Positions 53,666 through 63,725 of a stretch of DNA of 64,000 nt are shown one piece after another. The translations under genes and the position numbers were made by a program. Position 1 is the stretch's first letter. Each line of letters begins with the position of its first letter. The stretch lies in the NCBI GenBank assembly GCA_021186555.1, contig JAJKFL010000006.1, positions 45,332,138 to 45,396,137 on the forward strand, in the 5' to 3' direction. The notes beneath the pieces are model-generated. The model saw only the letters and a program-made list of their open reading frames with translations, made no database searches and was not told the origin of the DNA. Origin of the DNA: Reticulitermes speratus. Its lineage: Eukaryota; Arthropoda; Insecta; Blattodea; Rhinotermitidae.

Positions 53666-53938
53666 TGATTGATTGATTCATTCATTCATTCCGTAGTCTG
53701 TCTTACGACATGTCCACAACCTCTTGCACAGCGAGTTCTCCACACAGTGCGATCTAGTGCTTCCTCTTTCAATTTACAGTATCTTCTCCTTTCCTTAAGG
53801 TCATCCAGTAGTTGCTTACGCCTTCTTCCTCGGCTTCCCGTCAGTTCTGTCCATAATCCCCTGTAGCCCACTCTGGTGTACGTGAATAGTATTAATTTGT
53901 GGGCTGTTTTTGACCATAAATGTACGAAATGTGTGTTG
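53666..53938 (-). mobile_element. Non-LTR retrotransposon 3' end (family 2), inverted copy
   Basis: The minus strand reads RRKQLLDDLKERRRYCKLKE, EALDRTVWRTRCARGCGHVV, RQTTE and stop, then the (AATG)n tail. The 39-base 3' segment that is amplified at 48603 is present once here, so the array is private to the other copy. Confidence 0.8.
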
Positions 53939-54039
53939 AACAATATGTCTGTCTGTCACGAAGTTGTACACGCAGACTGTCTGTTCCAATGGCTTCCGGT
54001 TTCAACCATGTTGCACTGCATTGTGTAGTATCCGTTATT

Positions 54040-54516
54040 AGGCGTGTTCGCAAAATTGCGAAAAGCGACTTTTAGCTTCGGCCTGCCTGTCCGTCCGCGT
54101 GGAACAAACCGGCTCCCACTGGACGTATTGTCTTGAAATTTGATATTCTTATATTTTTCGAAAATCTGCCGACATAATTCAAGTTTCATTAAAACCTGAC
54201 AACAATAACGGTACTTTACATGAAGACCTATGTACATTTATGATAATATCTCGCTGAATTCTTCTTAGAATGGGAAATGTTTCAGACAAAAGCTGTACAC
54301 AAAATCAAAACACACATTTTATGTCCAATAACTTTTTGCCCAAAATCGTGCCGTTTATGAGATAATGTGTAAAAATATGGTACAGCCAGACAGGCCACAG
54401 ATGACAATATAATACGGCGCATGCGCTTTGCGTGCTGGATAACTAAGGCTACAGACACTCAGAATATGTAATACTTATTGCATTTCCACGGCTACAATGG
54501 TTACGCGAACGCGCCT
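54040..54516. mobile_element. MITE with AGGCGCGTTCGC ends, copy 1 (477 bp)
   Basis: Starts AGGCGTGTTCGCAAAATTGC and ends GGTTACGCGAACGCGCCT; the outer 12 bases are inverted (one mismatch). It aligns along its whole length with 61664–62152. There is no ORF, and no target duplication I can identify, so the superfamily is unknown. Confidence 0.8.
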
Positions 54517-55168
54517 CAATGTTACGTTGCCTGTCTGTCTTTAATATTGTGACGGTGCTTTGTGTATCCCGGTATCTGCGTCTGTTGCCTCAATGTCGTT
54601 ACACTCTACAAGCTGCTCAAGTGCATTGGACGCTGATAAAGTTCCGTTCACGTGGTGATGTCAGTCCAGCGCCGTGCAACAGCTTTGTTGTGAAAGTACG
54701 AGACGTACAAGCAGGGACGGTCCCTGATAAGCACAGGTCTGGTGATAACACCTGTCTAGACTAGCGTTCACAATCAGAGTTCAACGATAACTCGTGGAGT
54801 AAGTACATAAAAATTACAGCGAAAAATGTGAAAATAGGCCTACAACACTAGAGACAGGAAAAGTGTTTTTTTTTTTCTGAAAATGCAAGCTTATATATAC
54901 GGGATGTATCTAAAATTCTTGGACAAGCTTCAGGAACAAGAAACAAAATCATATCAGTGTATGTCCGCAAACACTTAGTGTTCAAGGTGCAGCCCAACAT
55001 CGTGTCGATTGAGATGTTTGTCCGTGTGGACACTTAAAAATCCCATAGCATTTGGTTAAGGTATTTACTGTTCAATGTAGTCTTTCAGATAAACTCAAAA
55101 ACCGTACATTTCGTGACGTACATTTGTATGACCTTCTTTGTTTGTTTTGATATTAAGAACTCTTGACG
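54517..55168. other. No feature recognised
   Basis: Contains only shadow frames and a T-run at ~54868. Confidence 0.4.
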
Positions 55169-55430
55169 TTTTTCCAATGGCTCGACAGCCCCTTGGGGCC
55201 TAGGCCGCCTCATTATCTAGGCTTCACGATCACACTTAGACACACCACACTCGGTAGGACCCCTCTGTACAAGTGATCAGCCCGTCGCAGAGACCTCTAC
55301 CTGACAACACACAACACTCACAAGACACAGACATTCATGCCCCCGGTGGGATTCGAACCCACAATCCCAGCAAGCGAACGGCCGTAGACCCACGCCTGGG
55401 ACCACGCGGCCACTGGGATCGGCGCACTTT
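55169..55430 (-). mobile_element. tRNA-derived SINE, family A
   Basis: The minus strand begins with TGGCCGCGTGGTCCCAGGCG, then TGTGGGTTCGAATCCCACC, followed by the body (TAGAGGTCTCTGCGACGGGC) and the CGACAGCCCCTTGGGGCC tail inverted at the left edge. A (TA)n stretch (55441–55461) follows. Confidence 0.85.
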
Positions 55431-55939
55431 AGATATACCCTGTATATATATATATATATATACGCAGCTCTTTGCAAAACAATTTTGTTGACAATAATTG
55501 AACACTACTAAATCGCGCGCCCCAGTGAAAACGTTTCCTGACCTGCAAACGTTGCTATAGGTTGGGGCTTCTCGGCATATGAAAAATTATTTCAGTGGTA
55601 CCTCAATGGAGAAGAAAGAAGTAGAGAAACACTGGTGTAGACATCGCCAGACTGCGGATAGCGAACTGATGAGGTGGTGTCAATGGTCTGGGGAACGCAT
55701 GTTGAGGTGTTGTCGGTTGGGACTTGTGTCGCGTGTTCTAGGCGGGTGTAAGTTGCGTGACTTGGCCGACGTTTGTGTCCACACGAGCAGCCGAAGATGT
55801 CATGTCGGTACTTCTGTGGAGGGTGGAATAAACCGGCTTTTGGTGATTACCTGCCCTAAATTTTTTTTTCTAAGTTTTGTCTTCTTTCTGACTATTACTG
55901 TATGGGGAGGCAAAGTTTACCCCTATAACAGGCCATGAA
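55431..55939. other. No supported gene
   Basis: A plus-strand open frame of 119 codons (55579–55938) begins MKNYFSGTSMEKKEVEKHW. It has no match to a family I know and runs into a SINE. I treat it as chance or an old element. Confidence 0.35.
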
Positions 55940-56168
55940 GATCCAGAGGGGGAGTAGAGGTATAGCTCTACTCTTTCTTTAACTTCGGCGCTAGATGGGG
56001 GTAGGTGGTCAACGCTACGCCCCGGCCGCTCTGCCTCCCGGTGCCCTTTGTGCAGGAGGTCGAGTGGGCCCCAGTGCCGGTCTGGACGGGTCCGGAAAAT
56101 CTCGCCCCCACCGGGATTCGATATCCGGACCGTCCAGTCCGTAGCGAGTCGCTATACCGACTACAGTC
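55940..56168 (-). mobile_element. tRNA-derived SINE, family B
   Basis: TATAGCTCTACTCTTTC, GGCGCTAGATGGGGGTAGGT, CACCGGGATTCGATATCCGG (inverted B box) and GTCCGTAGCGAGTCGCTATA (inverted A-box region) match 39632–39858. A (TAC)n microsatellite (56178–56216) adjoins it. Confidence 0.75.
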
Positions 56169-56236
56169 CACCGTACAGTATACTACTACTACTACTACTA
56201 CTACTGTTGCTACTGCTGCTACTAAATTGTGCTTAA

Positions 56237-56415
56237 CCTCATACACTAGATGGAGGTGAGTGGTCAGCTTCACGCTCCGGCCGCTTTTCCTTCGAATAGG
56301 AGGCTGGGTGGGCCCCAGACTGGTCTACACACTTCGGCGAAGATCCACCAGGACCCAAGCCCCGAATTTTGTCCAACTTGTAGCCCAGTCACTGTACTGA
56401 CTGAGCTACCACGTC
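56237..56415 (-). mobile_element. Diverged SINE related to family B
   Basis: CACTAGATGGAGGTGAGTGG, CTCCGGCCGCTTTTCC, GGTGGGCCCCAGACTGG and TAGCCCAGTCACTGTACTGA with CTGAGCTACCACG: the tRNA head is recognisable on the minus strand (GTGGTAGCTCAGTCAGTACA), while the B box has decayed. Confidence 0.65.
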
Positions 56416-56816
56416 TCATTGGGTGGACACAGTAGTGACCTTCCGTAGCAAGTTACAGTAGTCTGTTAGAGGTCTCACCGGCTTCGCCGATGACCTGCTG
56501 GCCACAGTGTGGTCGCAGATTTGACTTCGACCCGTAAGCGTGGCGCCTTCGACGGCGGACGTGAGCGAACACGCGGCCAGTGTGTGCTGACCCTGGCTGG
56601 TCAGTTGGAAGCGTCGCGTTTGTTGCTGACGTCTCGCGTGCTGGACTTCAGCGTGTGTGCTTTTATTAGGTTGTTTGAGCTGTATTGATTGTGTGGAAGA
56701 TGTACAGAGGAGAGTTGTTGAGTAGGTTACGGTCTGCAAGCAGCGGACTGACTGATCGCGCGGGCCAGGGCGACCCTTGATTGGCTGTCAGACACTGGCA
56801 CGCTGTACGATCCATG

Positions 56817-59800
56817 TACAGTAGTCCTCCCGTATCCGCGGGTGATACGTTCCAAGACCTACCGCGGATAGTAGCGAACCGTATATATAAGTCGTTTCTC
56901 GTTTACATACATACCTATGATAAAGTTGAATTGATAAATTACGCACAATAAGACATTTCCAACATTAAATAATAATGAAATACATTGTACATTATTATAC
57001 TTGTGGATGTGAGTAAAGTGGGCCAGCGTGGGTACAGAGGACAAAGAGAGATGAGTCATGTACTGAGCGTGACGGGGCGGGCAGGTTGCACTGTGTTACT
57101 GGATGTGAGTAAAGTGGGCTTGTGTGGGTACAGAGGACAAAGAGAGATGAGTCGTGTACTGAGCGTGACGGGGCGGGCAGGTTGCACTGTTACTGGATGT
57201 GAGTAAAGTGGGCTTGTGTGGGTACAGAGGACAAAGAGAGATGAGTCGTGTACTGAGCGTGACGGGGCGGGCAGGTTGCACTGTGTTACTGGATGTGAGT
57301 AAAGTGGGCTTGTGTGGGTACAGAGGACAAAGAGAGATGAGTCGTGTACTGAGCGTGACGGGGCGGGCAGGTTGCACTGTGTTACTGGATGTGAGTAAAG
57401 TGGGCTTGTGTGGGTACAGAGGACAAAGAGAGATGAGTCGTGTACTGAGCGTGACGGGGCGGGCAGGTTGCACTGTGTTACTGGATGTGAGTAAAGTGGG
57501 CTTGTGTGGGTACAGAGGACAAAGAGAGATGAGTCGTGTACTGAGCGTGACGGGCGGGCAGGTTGCACCGTGTTACTGGATGTGAGTAAAGTGGGCTTGT
57601 GTGGGTACAGAGGACAGAGAGAGATGAGTCGTGTACTGAGCGTGACGGGGCGGGCAGGTTGCACTGTGTTACTGGATGTGAGTAAAGTGGGCTTGTGTGG
57701 GTACAGAGGACAAAGAGAGATGAGTCGTGTACTGAGCGTGACGGGGCGGGCAGGTTGCACCGTGTTACTGGATGTGAGTAAAGTGGGCTTGTGTGGGTAC
57801 AGAGGACAGAGAGAGATGAGTCGTGTACTGAGCGTGACGGGGCGGGCAGGTTGCACTGTGTTACTGGATGTGAGTAAAGTGGGCTTGTGTGGGTACAGAG
57901 GACAAAGAGAGATGAGTCGTGTACTGAGCGTGACGGGGCGGGCAGGTTGCACCGTGTTACTGGATGTGAGTAAAGTGGGCTTGTGTGGGTACAGAGGACA
58001 GAGAGAGATGAGTCGTGTACTGAGCGTGACGGGCGGGCAGGTTGCACTGTGTTACTGGATGTGAGTAAAGTGGGCTTGTGTGGGTACAGAGGACAAAGAG
58101 AGATGAGTCGTGTACTGAGCGTGACGGGCGGGCAGGTTGCACCGTGTTACTGGATGTGAGTAAAGTGGGCTTGTGTGGGTACAGAGGACAAAGAGAGATG
58201 AGTCGTGTACTGAGCGTGACGGGGCGGGCAGGTTGCACTGTTACTGGATGTGAGTAAAGTGGCTTGTGTGGGTACAAAGGACAGAGAGAGATGAGTCGTG
58301 TACTGAGCGTGACGGGGCGGGCAGGTTGCACCGTGTTACTGGATGTGAGTAAAGTGGGCTTGTGTGGGTACAGAGGACAGAGAGAGATGAGTCGTGTACT
58401 GAGCGTGACGGGGCGGGCAGGTTGCACCGTGTTACTGGATGTGAGTAAAGTGGGCTTGTGTGGTACAGAGGACAAAGAGAGATGAGTCGTGTACTGAGCG
58501 TGACGGGGCGGGCAGGTTGCACTGTTACTGGATGTGAGTAAAGTGGGCTTGTGTGGGTACAGAGGACAAAGAGAGATGAGTCGTGTACTGAGCGTGACGG
58601 GGCGGGCAGGTTGCACTGTGTTACTGGATGTGAGTAAAGTGGGCTTGTGTGGGTACAGAGGACAAAGAGAGATGAGTCGTGTACTGAGCGTGACGGGGCG
58701 GGCAGGTTGCACTGTGTTACTGGATGTGAGTAAAGTGGGCTTGTGTGGGTACAGAGGACAAAGAGAGATGAGTCGTGTACTGAGCGTGACGGGGCGGGCA
58801 GGTTGCACTGTGTTACTGGATGTGAGTAAAGTGGGCTTGTGTGGGTACAGAGGACAAAGAGAGATGAGTCGTGTACTGAGCGTGACGGGGCGGGCAGGTT
58901 GCACCGTGTTACTGGATGTGAGTAAAGTGGGCTTGTGTGGGTACAGAGGACAAAGAGAGATGAGTCGTGTACTGAGCGTGACGGGGCGGGCAGGTTGCAC
59001 TGTGTTACTGGATGTGAGTAAAGTGGGCTTGTGTGGGTACAGAGGACAAAGAGAGATGAGTCGTGTACTGAGCGTGACGGGGCGGGCAGGTTGCACTGTG
59101 TTACTGGATGTGAGTAAAGTGGGCTTGTGTGGGTACAGAGGACAAAGAGAGATGAGTCGTGTACTGAGCGTGACGGGCGGGCAGGTTGCACTGTGTTACT
59201 GGATGTGAGTAAAGTGGGCCAGCGTGGGTACAGAGGACAAAGAGAGATGAGTCGTGTACTGAGCGTGACGGGGCGGGCAGGTTACACTGTGTTACTGGAT
59301 GTGAGTAAAGTGGGCTTGTGTGGGTACAGAGGACAAAGAGAGATGAGTCGTGTACTGAGCGTGACGGGCGGGCAGGTTGCACTGTGTTACTGGATGTGAG
59401 TAAAGTGGGCTTGTGTGGGTACAGAGGACAAAGAGAGATGAGTCGTGTACTGAGCGTGACGGGCGGGCAGGTTGCACTGTTACTGGATGTGAGTAAAGTG
59501 GGCTTGTGTGGGTACAGAGGACAAAGAGAGATGAGTCGTGTACTGAGCGTGACGGGGCGGGCAGGTTGCACTGTTACTGGATGTGAGTAAAGTGGGCTTG
59601 TGTGGGTACAGAGGACAAAGAGAGATGAGTCGTGTACTGAGCGTGACGGGGCGGGCAGGTTGCACTGTTACTGGATGTGAGTAAAGTGGGCTTGTGTGGG
59701 TACAGAGGACAAAGAGAGATGAGTCGTGTACTGAGCGTGACGGGGCGGGCAGGTTGCACTGTGTTACTCAGAATGGAGCGCAATTTGAAACTTATGAATC

Positions 59801-59898
59801 GATTATTTCTGGATTTTCCAGTTAATATTTTCGGGCGGTAAACAGCGGGTAACTGAAACCGCGGATACCGAATCCGCGGATGCGGGGGTTCTACTGTA
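56817..59898. mobile_element. pogo/Tigger-type element (3.1 kb) swollen by an internal satellite
   Basis: TACAGTAGTCCTCCCGTATC, CGCGGG at the left and CCGCGGATGCGGGGGTTCTA, CTGTA at the right form the TIR, with TA at both ends. Only ~185 bases (left) and ~130 bases (right) are non-repeat element sequence. The rest is the 96-bp array. No transposase frame remains. Confidence 0.8.
57002..59768. repeat. 96-bp satellite-like array, ~29 copies
   Basis: Unit TTACTGGATGTGAGTAAAGT, GGGCTTGTGTGGGTACAGAG, GACAAAGAGAGATGAGTCGT, GTACTGAGCGTGACGGGGCG, GGCAGGTTGCACTGTG. Length variants arise from loss of a G in ACGGGGCGGG (95) or of GT in CTGTGTTACT (94). Point variants include ACAGAGAG/ACAAAGAG, GCACCGTG/GCACTGTG, and GGGCCAGCG in the first unit and one near the right end. 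Long open frames up to 379 codons on the minus strand switch frame at each length variant and are not genes. Confidence 0.95.
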
Positions 59899-60254
59899 CT
59901 CGGCCCCCCCCCCCCCAAGGAAATATCTTAGTTAGGTTTTTGGAGAAAAAGGGCGCATTTTGTACCTGTTTTCACTTTACTGTTTCAGGCCTAACTGATG
60001 CTCTATGGAATTAAAAGTTTTATTTTTTAATTTGGTGTCGTCTCTTCAGTTCGGCGCCCTGGGTAGTCGCCAAGTTCGCCTATATGGGCGGGGCATCGCG
60101 TCATGTAGCATTACTGTGCAAAGCCCAGTTCCCACGACTGGTGCATTTGACAGACATTTGTCAGTTTTGAATTCTTGCCATGTCGTGGGAACCGGCACAC
60201 TTGTTTAAGTAATTGGCCGCCTGTCAGTAAAGAGCCACAAGTCCCGTGAATCAC
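59899..60254. other. No feature recognised
   Basis: Contains a C-run (59905–59917) and a CCCAGTTCCCACGACTGGTG / CATGTCGTGGGAACCGG imperfect inverted pair at 60123–60196. Confidence 0.4.
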
Positions 60255-60722
60255 CGGTTTTGAACAAGAAGAAGAAGGCTCTTTTGACCAGCAAACTGGA
60301 CTTAAATGTAAGTAAGAAACTAGTAAAGTGCTACATTTGGAGCATAGCTTTGTGTGGTGCTGAAACGTGGACACTTCGGAAAGTGGATCGGAAGTATCTG
60401 GAAAGTTTTGAAATGTGGTGCTGGAGAAGACTGGAGAAGATCAGTTGGACCGATCGTGTGAGAAATGAAGAAGTATTACATAGAGTGAAGGAGGAGAGGA
60501 ATATCGTACATACAATAAAAAGAAGGAAGGCTCACTGGATTGGTCACATCTTGCGTAGGAACTGCCTTCTGAAACATGTGATTGAAGGAAAGTTAGAGGG
60601 AAGGATAGATGTGACGAGAAGATGAGGAAGAAAACGTAAGCAGCTACTGGATTACCTTAAGGAGACGCAAAGATACTGGAAATGGGAAGAGGCTATGGAC
60701 CTGTCGTAATACAGACTACGAA
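60255..60722 (+). mobile_element. Non-LTR retrotransposon 3' end (family 2), longest copy
   Basis: Contains LLTSKLDLNVSKKLVKCYIW, SIALCGAETWTLRKVDRKYL, ESFEMWCWRRLEKISWTD and then the HRVKEERNIVHTIKRRKAHW block. CGAETWTL and EMWCWRR are signatures of the thumb region just after reverse transcriptase in insect RTE-like elements. A TGA at ~60624 and a small deletion break the frame. The 39-base 3' segment occurs once (AGAGGCTATGGACCTGTCGT). Confidence 0.8.
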
Positions 60723-61052
60723 ATGCGTGTGTCCTCTCAGGGACTTATAACCCCCGCGTTGGCCGAGGGATCGCTCTATTCGCCTTTACCCTCAAGAGGT
60801 TACACACTGGAGATGGACGAAGCAGTATTCGCTGTGTCACCCGAACTGTCCGAAAGGGACCGAGACTATGTCAGCGGTACAAATCTGTGGCCCATTGCTG
60901 GTGGCTGTACTGGGGTCAACACAAGTAACTTGCGTGGCTGGTTGCAGAGCGACGGGCGCTACTGCAGTGCTCTTGTCCCATCGTATATATATATATTACA
61001 CACATGCGTGCTACTTGTTCAGAATAAATTGAAAATAACGTGTGAGACTTAA
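60723..61052 (+). CDS. Unrecognised open frame of 109 codons
   Basis: ATG at 60723, ending TGTGAGACTTAA. The residues YSPLPSRGYTLEMDEAVFAV, SPELSERDRDYVSG are not low-complexity, and codon use looks mixed. No signal peptide, no splice acceptor just upstream, and it abuts the end of a retrotransposon, so it may be transposon 3' UTR or an exonised fragment. I cannot assign a family. Confidence 0.2.
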   Translation: MRVSSQGLITPALAEGSLYSPLPSRGYTLEMDEAVFAVSPELSERDRDYVSGTNLWPIAGGCTGVNTSNLRGWLQSDGRYCSALVPSYIYILHTCVLLVQNKLKITCET

Positions 61053-61204
61053 TGCTGTCACAGCGGTCCACATACAGTATCTGCAGGCTATCACGCCATA
61101 TATAAATGGCACAATATGTATGGACGTTTCGGTAGATATTACTGTCCGTTTTGTGGTTCGTTGTAATGGGTTAAGAAGCGCAACCATGCTGTAAGTGATT
61201 TGAG

Positions 61205-61320
61205 ATTCTTGTAGTTGTGAACTTCTGAGGTGTGATACCGTGTAGTTTGGTAGAAAGTACTAGAGTTTGGGATTCACCTGTTGCCTCCATCTTCAGGGTG
61301 GAAGAGTAAAGCTGTGCTGT
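61205..61320. repeat. Half of a TGAAGATGG-family element
   Basis: AGGTGTGATACCGTGTAGTT, TGGTAGAAAGTACTAGAG, CTGTTGCCTCCATCTTCAGG. On the minus strand CCTGAAGATGGAGGC is intact but GAAAC is missing. Resembles 63445–63535. Confidence 0.5.
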
Positions 61321-61663
61321 TATCCTTCCTGTCCAACTAGGGTTAGATTTACTTGACAGCTGCAACTATTTGCGTCGAAAATCTGTCGAAATCCAAGTAC
61401 AGGGAGTTGTTTTATCCGGCGTGTCCGGGACAGAGGGTTGTCAGATGTAACTTCCCGGATATTAGAACGTGGTTCTTAATGTGTGTCTTAGGGTACCTAG
61501 CAACCTCACGGACAGACCTAACCATTTAATTCGTCACTTGATATCATGTCCCGTTTCCCCTGCCGAAGGATACCGTTGTTGTATTATTACATACAAATTA
61601 ACTGAGGAATGTAGAACACCGATAATTTTAGGTATAAGTAGGTGGGAATAGGTTTGCATTTGT

Positions 61664-62152
61664 AGGCGCGTTCGCAAAATTGCGAAAAGCGACTATTAGC
61701 TTCGTCATGTCTGTCTGTTCGTCCGTCCGCATGGAACAACTCGGCTTCCACTTGACGGATTATCATGAAATTTGATATTTGAGTATTTTTCGACATTCTG
61801 TATATAAGATTCAAGTTTCATTAAAACCTGACAACAATAACGGTACTTTACATGAACACCTATGTACATTTATGATAATATCTCGCTGAATTTTTCTTAG
61901 AATGAGAAATGTTTCAGACACAAGTTGTGCAGAAAATCAAAACACACATTTTATGTTAAATAACTTTTTGCCCAAAATCGTGCCATTTATGAGATAATGT
62001 TCAAAAATATGGTACAGCCAGACAGGCCACAGATGACAATATAATACGGCGCATGCGCTTTGCATGCTGGATAACTAAGGCTACAGACACACACTCAGAA
62101 TATGTAATACTTATTGCTTTTCCACAGCAACAATGGTTACGCGAACGCGCCT
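61664..62152. mobile_element. MITE with AGGCGCGTTCGC ends, copy 2 (489 bp)
   Basis: Starts AGGCGCGTTCGCAAAATTGC and ends GGTTACGCGAACGCGCCT; the outer 12 bases form a perfect inverted repeat. About 90% like the copy at 54040 by eye, in the same orientation. Confidence 0.85.
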
Positions 62153-62264
62153 CATCGTTGCGTTATACGTACATTGCCTGTCTTGTAGTTCTATGCAGGT
62201 AATATTGAGGTGTAGAATACGTTACTGAATTTTAAAATTATGTTGACGTTTGAAGAGTAACCTG

Positions 62265-62440
62265 TTTCTATGAGGTATTCGCTCTTGTGGGATGTTACGG
62301 AACGTGGGTTGGTAGTTACCGACGTTTCGGGACAACCTGTCGGTCAGCTCTTCAAAGGTCGAGCAGTCGTGACCGATGTTTAAGAACGAATCAACTGAAG
62401 GGTTAGCTGTGGAAAACACGGCTATAGACGCCGTGGGTTA
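62265..62440. repeat. TGAAGATGG-family element, diverged
   Basis: TATGAGGTATTCGCTCTTGT, GGGATGTTACGGAACGTGGG, TTGGTAGTTACCGACGTTTC, GGGACAACCTGTCGGTCAGC and TCTTCAAAGGTCGAGCAGTC follow the left-arm order closely. The right arm is rearranged (GTGACCGATGTTTAAG). Confidence 0.6.
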
Positions 62441-62618
62441 CCGCGTGAATGTAATGTTGATCTTGTGATTGGGCGTGGCTAGTTGTGTGAGGATAGCTGG
62501 CACGTTTGTGTTGCTGTTGTGAATGGTAGTGAGAGTGAGACAGTGTGACAGGTGCTGGAGTGTGAAGTGTGAAGTGTGAAGTGTTTGTGCTTGTACTTGG
62601 AGAACTTGCGGAAAGGTA

Positions 62619-63430
62619 CTCTGTAACAGGAGCTCCGGGGGTCCTGACGGAACTCTGTAACAGGAGCTTCGGCGGTCCTGACGGAACTCTGTAACAGGAG
62701 CTCCGGGGTCCTGACGGAACTCTGTAACAGGAGCTTCGGCGGTCCTGACGGAACTCTGTAACAGGAGCTCCGGGGGTCCTGACGGAACTCTGTAACAGGA
62801 GCTCCGGGGGTCCTGACGGAACTCTGTAACAGGAGCTTCCGGCGGTCCTGACGGAACTCTGTAACAGGAGCTCCGGGGGTCCTGACGGAACTCTGTAACA
62901 GGAGCTCCGGGGGTCCTGACGGAACTCTGTAACAGGAGCTCCGGGGGTCCTGACGGAACTCTGTAACAGGAGCTCCGGGGTCCTGACGGAACTCTGTAAC
63001 AGGAGCTCCGGGGGTCCTGACGGAACTCTGTAACAGGAGCTCCGGGGATCCTGACGGAACTCTGTAACAGGAGCTCCGGGGGTCCTGACGGAACTCTGTA
63101 ACAGGAGCTCCGGGGGTCCTGACGGAACTCTGTAACAGGAGCTCCTGTGGTCCTGACGGAACTCTACAACAGGAGCCCCGGGTCGTGACGGAACTCTGTA
63201 ACAGGAGCTCCGGGGGTCCTGACGGAACTCTGTAACAGGAGCTCCGGGGGTCCTGACGGAACTCTGTAACAGGAGCTCCGGGGATCGTGACGGAACTCTG
63301 TAACAGGAGCTCCGGGGGTCCTGACGGAACTCTGTAACAGGAGCTCCGGGGATCCTGACGGAACTCTGTAACAGGAGCTCCGGGGATCCTGACGGAACTC
63401 TGTAACAGGAGCTCCGGGGGTCCTGACGGA
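62619..63430. repeat. 34-bp minisatellite, ~24 copies
   Basis: Unit GGAGCTCCGGGGGTCCTGAC, GGAACTCTGTAACA. Variants: CTTCGGCGG, CCGGGGTCC (one G short), CCGGGGATCC, and one CTCCTGTGG. A 344-codon minus-strand frame survives because the unit lacks stops in all three minus frames; it reads the same peptide in rotating frames and is not a gene. Preceded by a GTGAAGT triplication. Confidence 0.95.
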
Positions 63431-63444
63431 TAAAGATTAAGGTC

Positions 63445-63535
63445 TTCCAGGATGCGATACCGTGTAGTTCTGTAGATGGGTACCGACGCTTCGGGGGCAG
63501 CTGCAGCCTCCATCTTCAGGATAGAAGAGTACTCC
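63445..63535. repeat. Half of a TGAAGATGG-family element with near-complete core
   Basis: Joined directly to the 34-bp array. On the minus strand (63519 to 63485) it reads CTGAAGA, T, GGAGGC, loop, GCCCCC, GAAGCGTC: all hammerhead positions except the A of GAAA at 15.1, which is G. Outer arm GGATGCGATACCGTGTAGTT as in 61205. Confidence 0.6.
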
Positions 63536-63654
63536 GCAACCTACCATACTGCATGGCGCCACGTCCCAGAAGGCCGTAGGCACGGCCGTACAGATGACCT
63601 TGAACATGACACGTCATCCGGATTATAAACATTCCTAGATCATGTTCATAGCCT

Positions 63655-63725
63655 AGGTTAGGAAAGTGGAGCTGTACCTCCACTCGCTCATGTGTCTTCA
63701 CGGCAGTGACTGTGAAGGCTGCTTG
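63655..63725 (+). mobile_element. SINE body fragment
   Basis: AGTGGAGCTGTACCTCCACT, CATGTGTCTTCACGGCAGTG resembles the 3' end of the family B fragment at 8800–8840. Confidence 0.4.

Noticed and set aside
57056-59096. Open frames of 125–379 codons on both strands
   Set aside because: They read the 96-bp array and change peptide register at each 94- or 95-bp variant; no start, splice or domain evidence.
62479-63513. 344-codon minus-strand frame
   Set aside because: Translation of the 34-bp minisatellite plus a palindromic-element arm.
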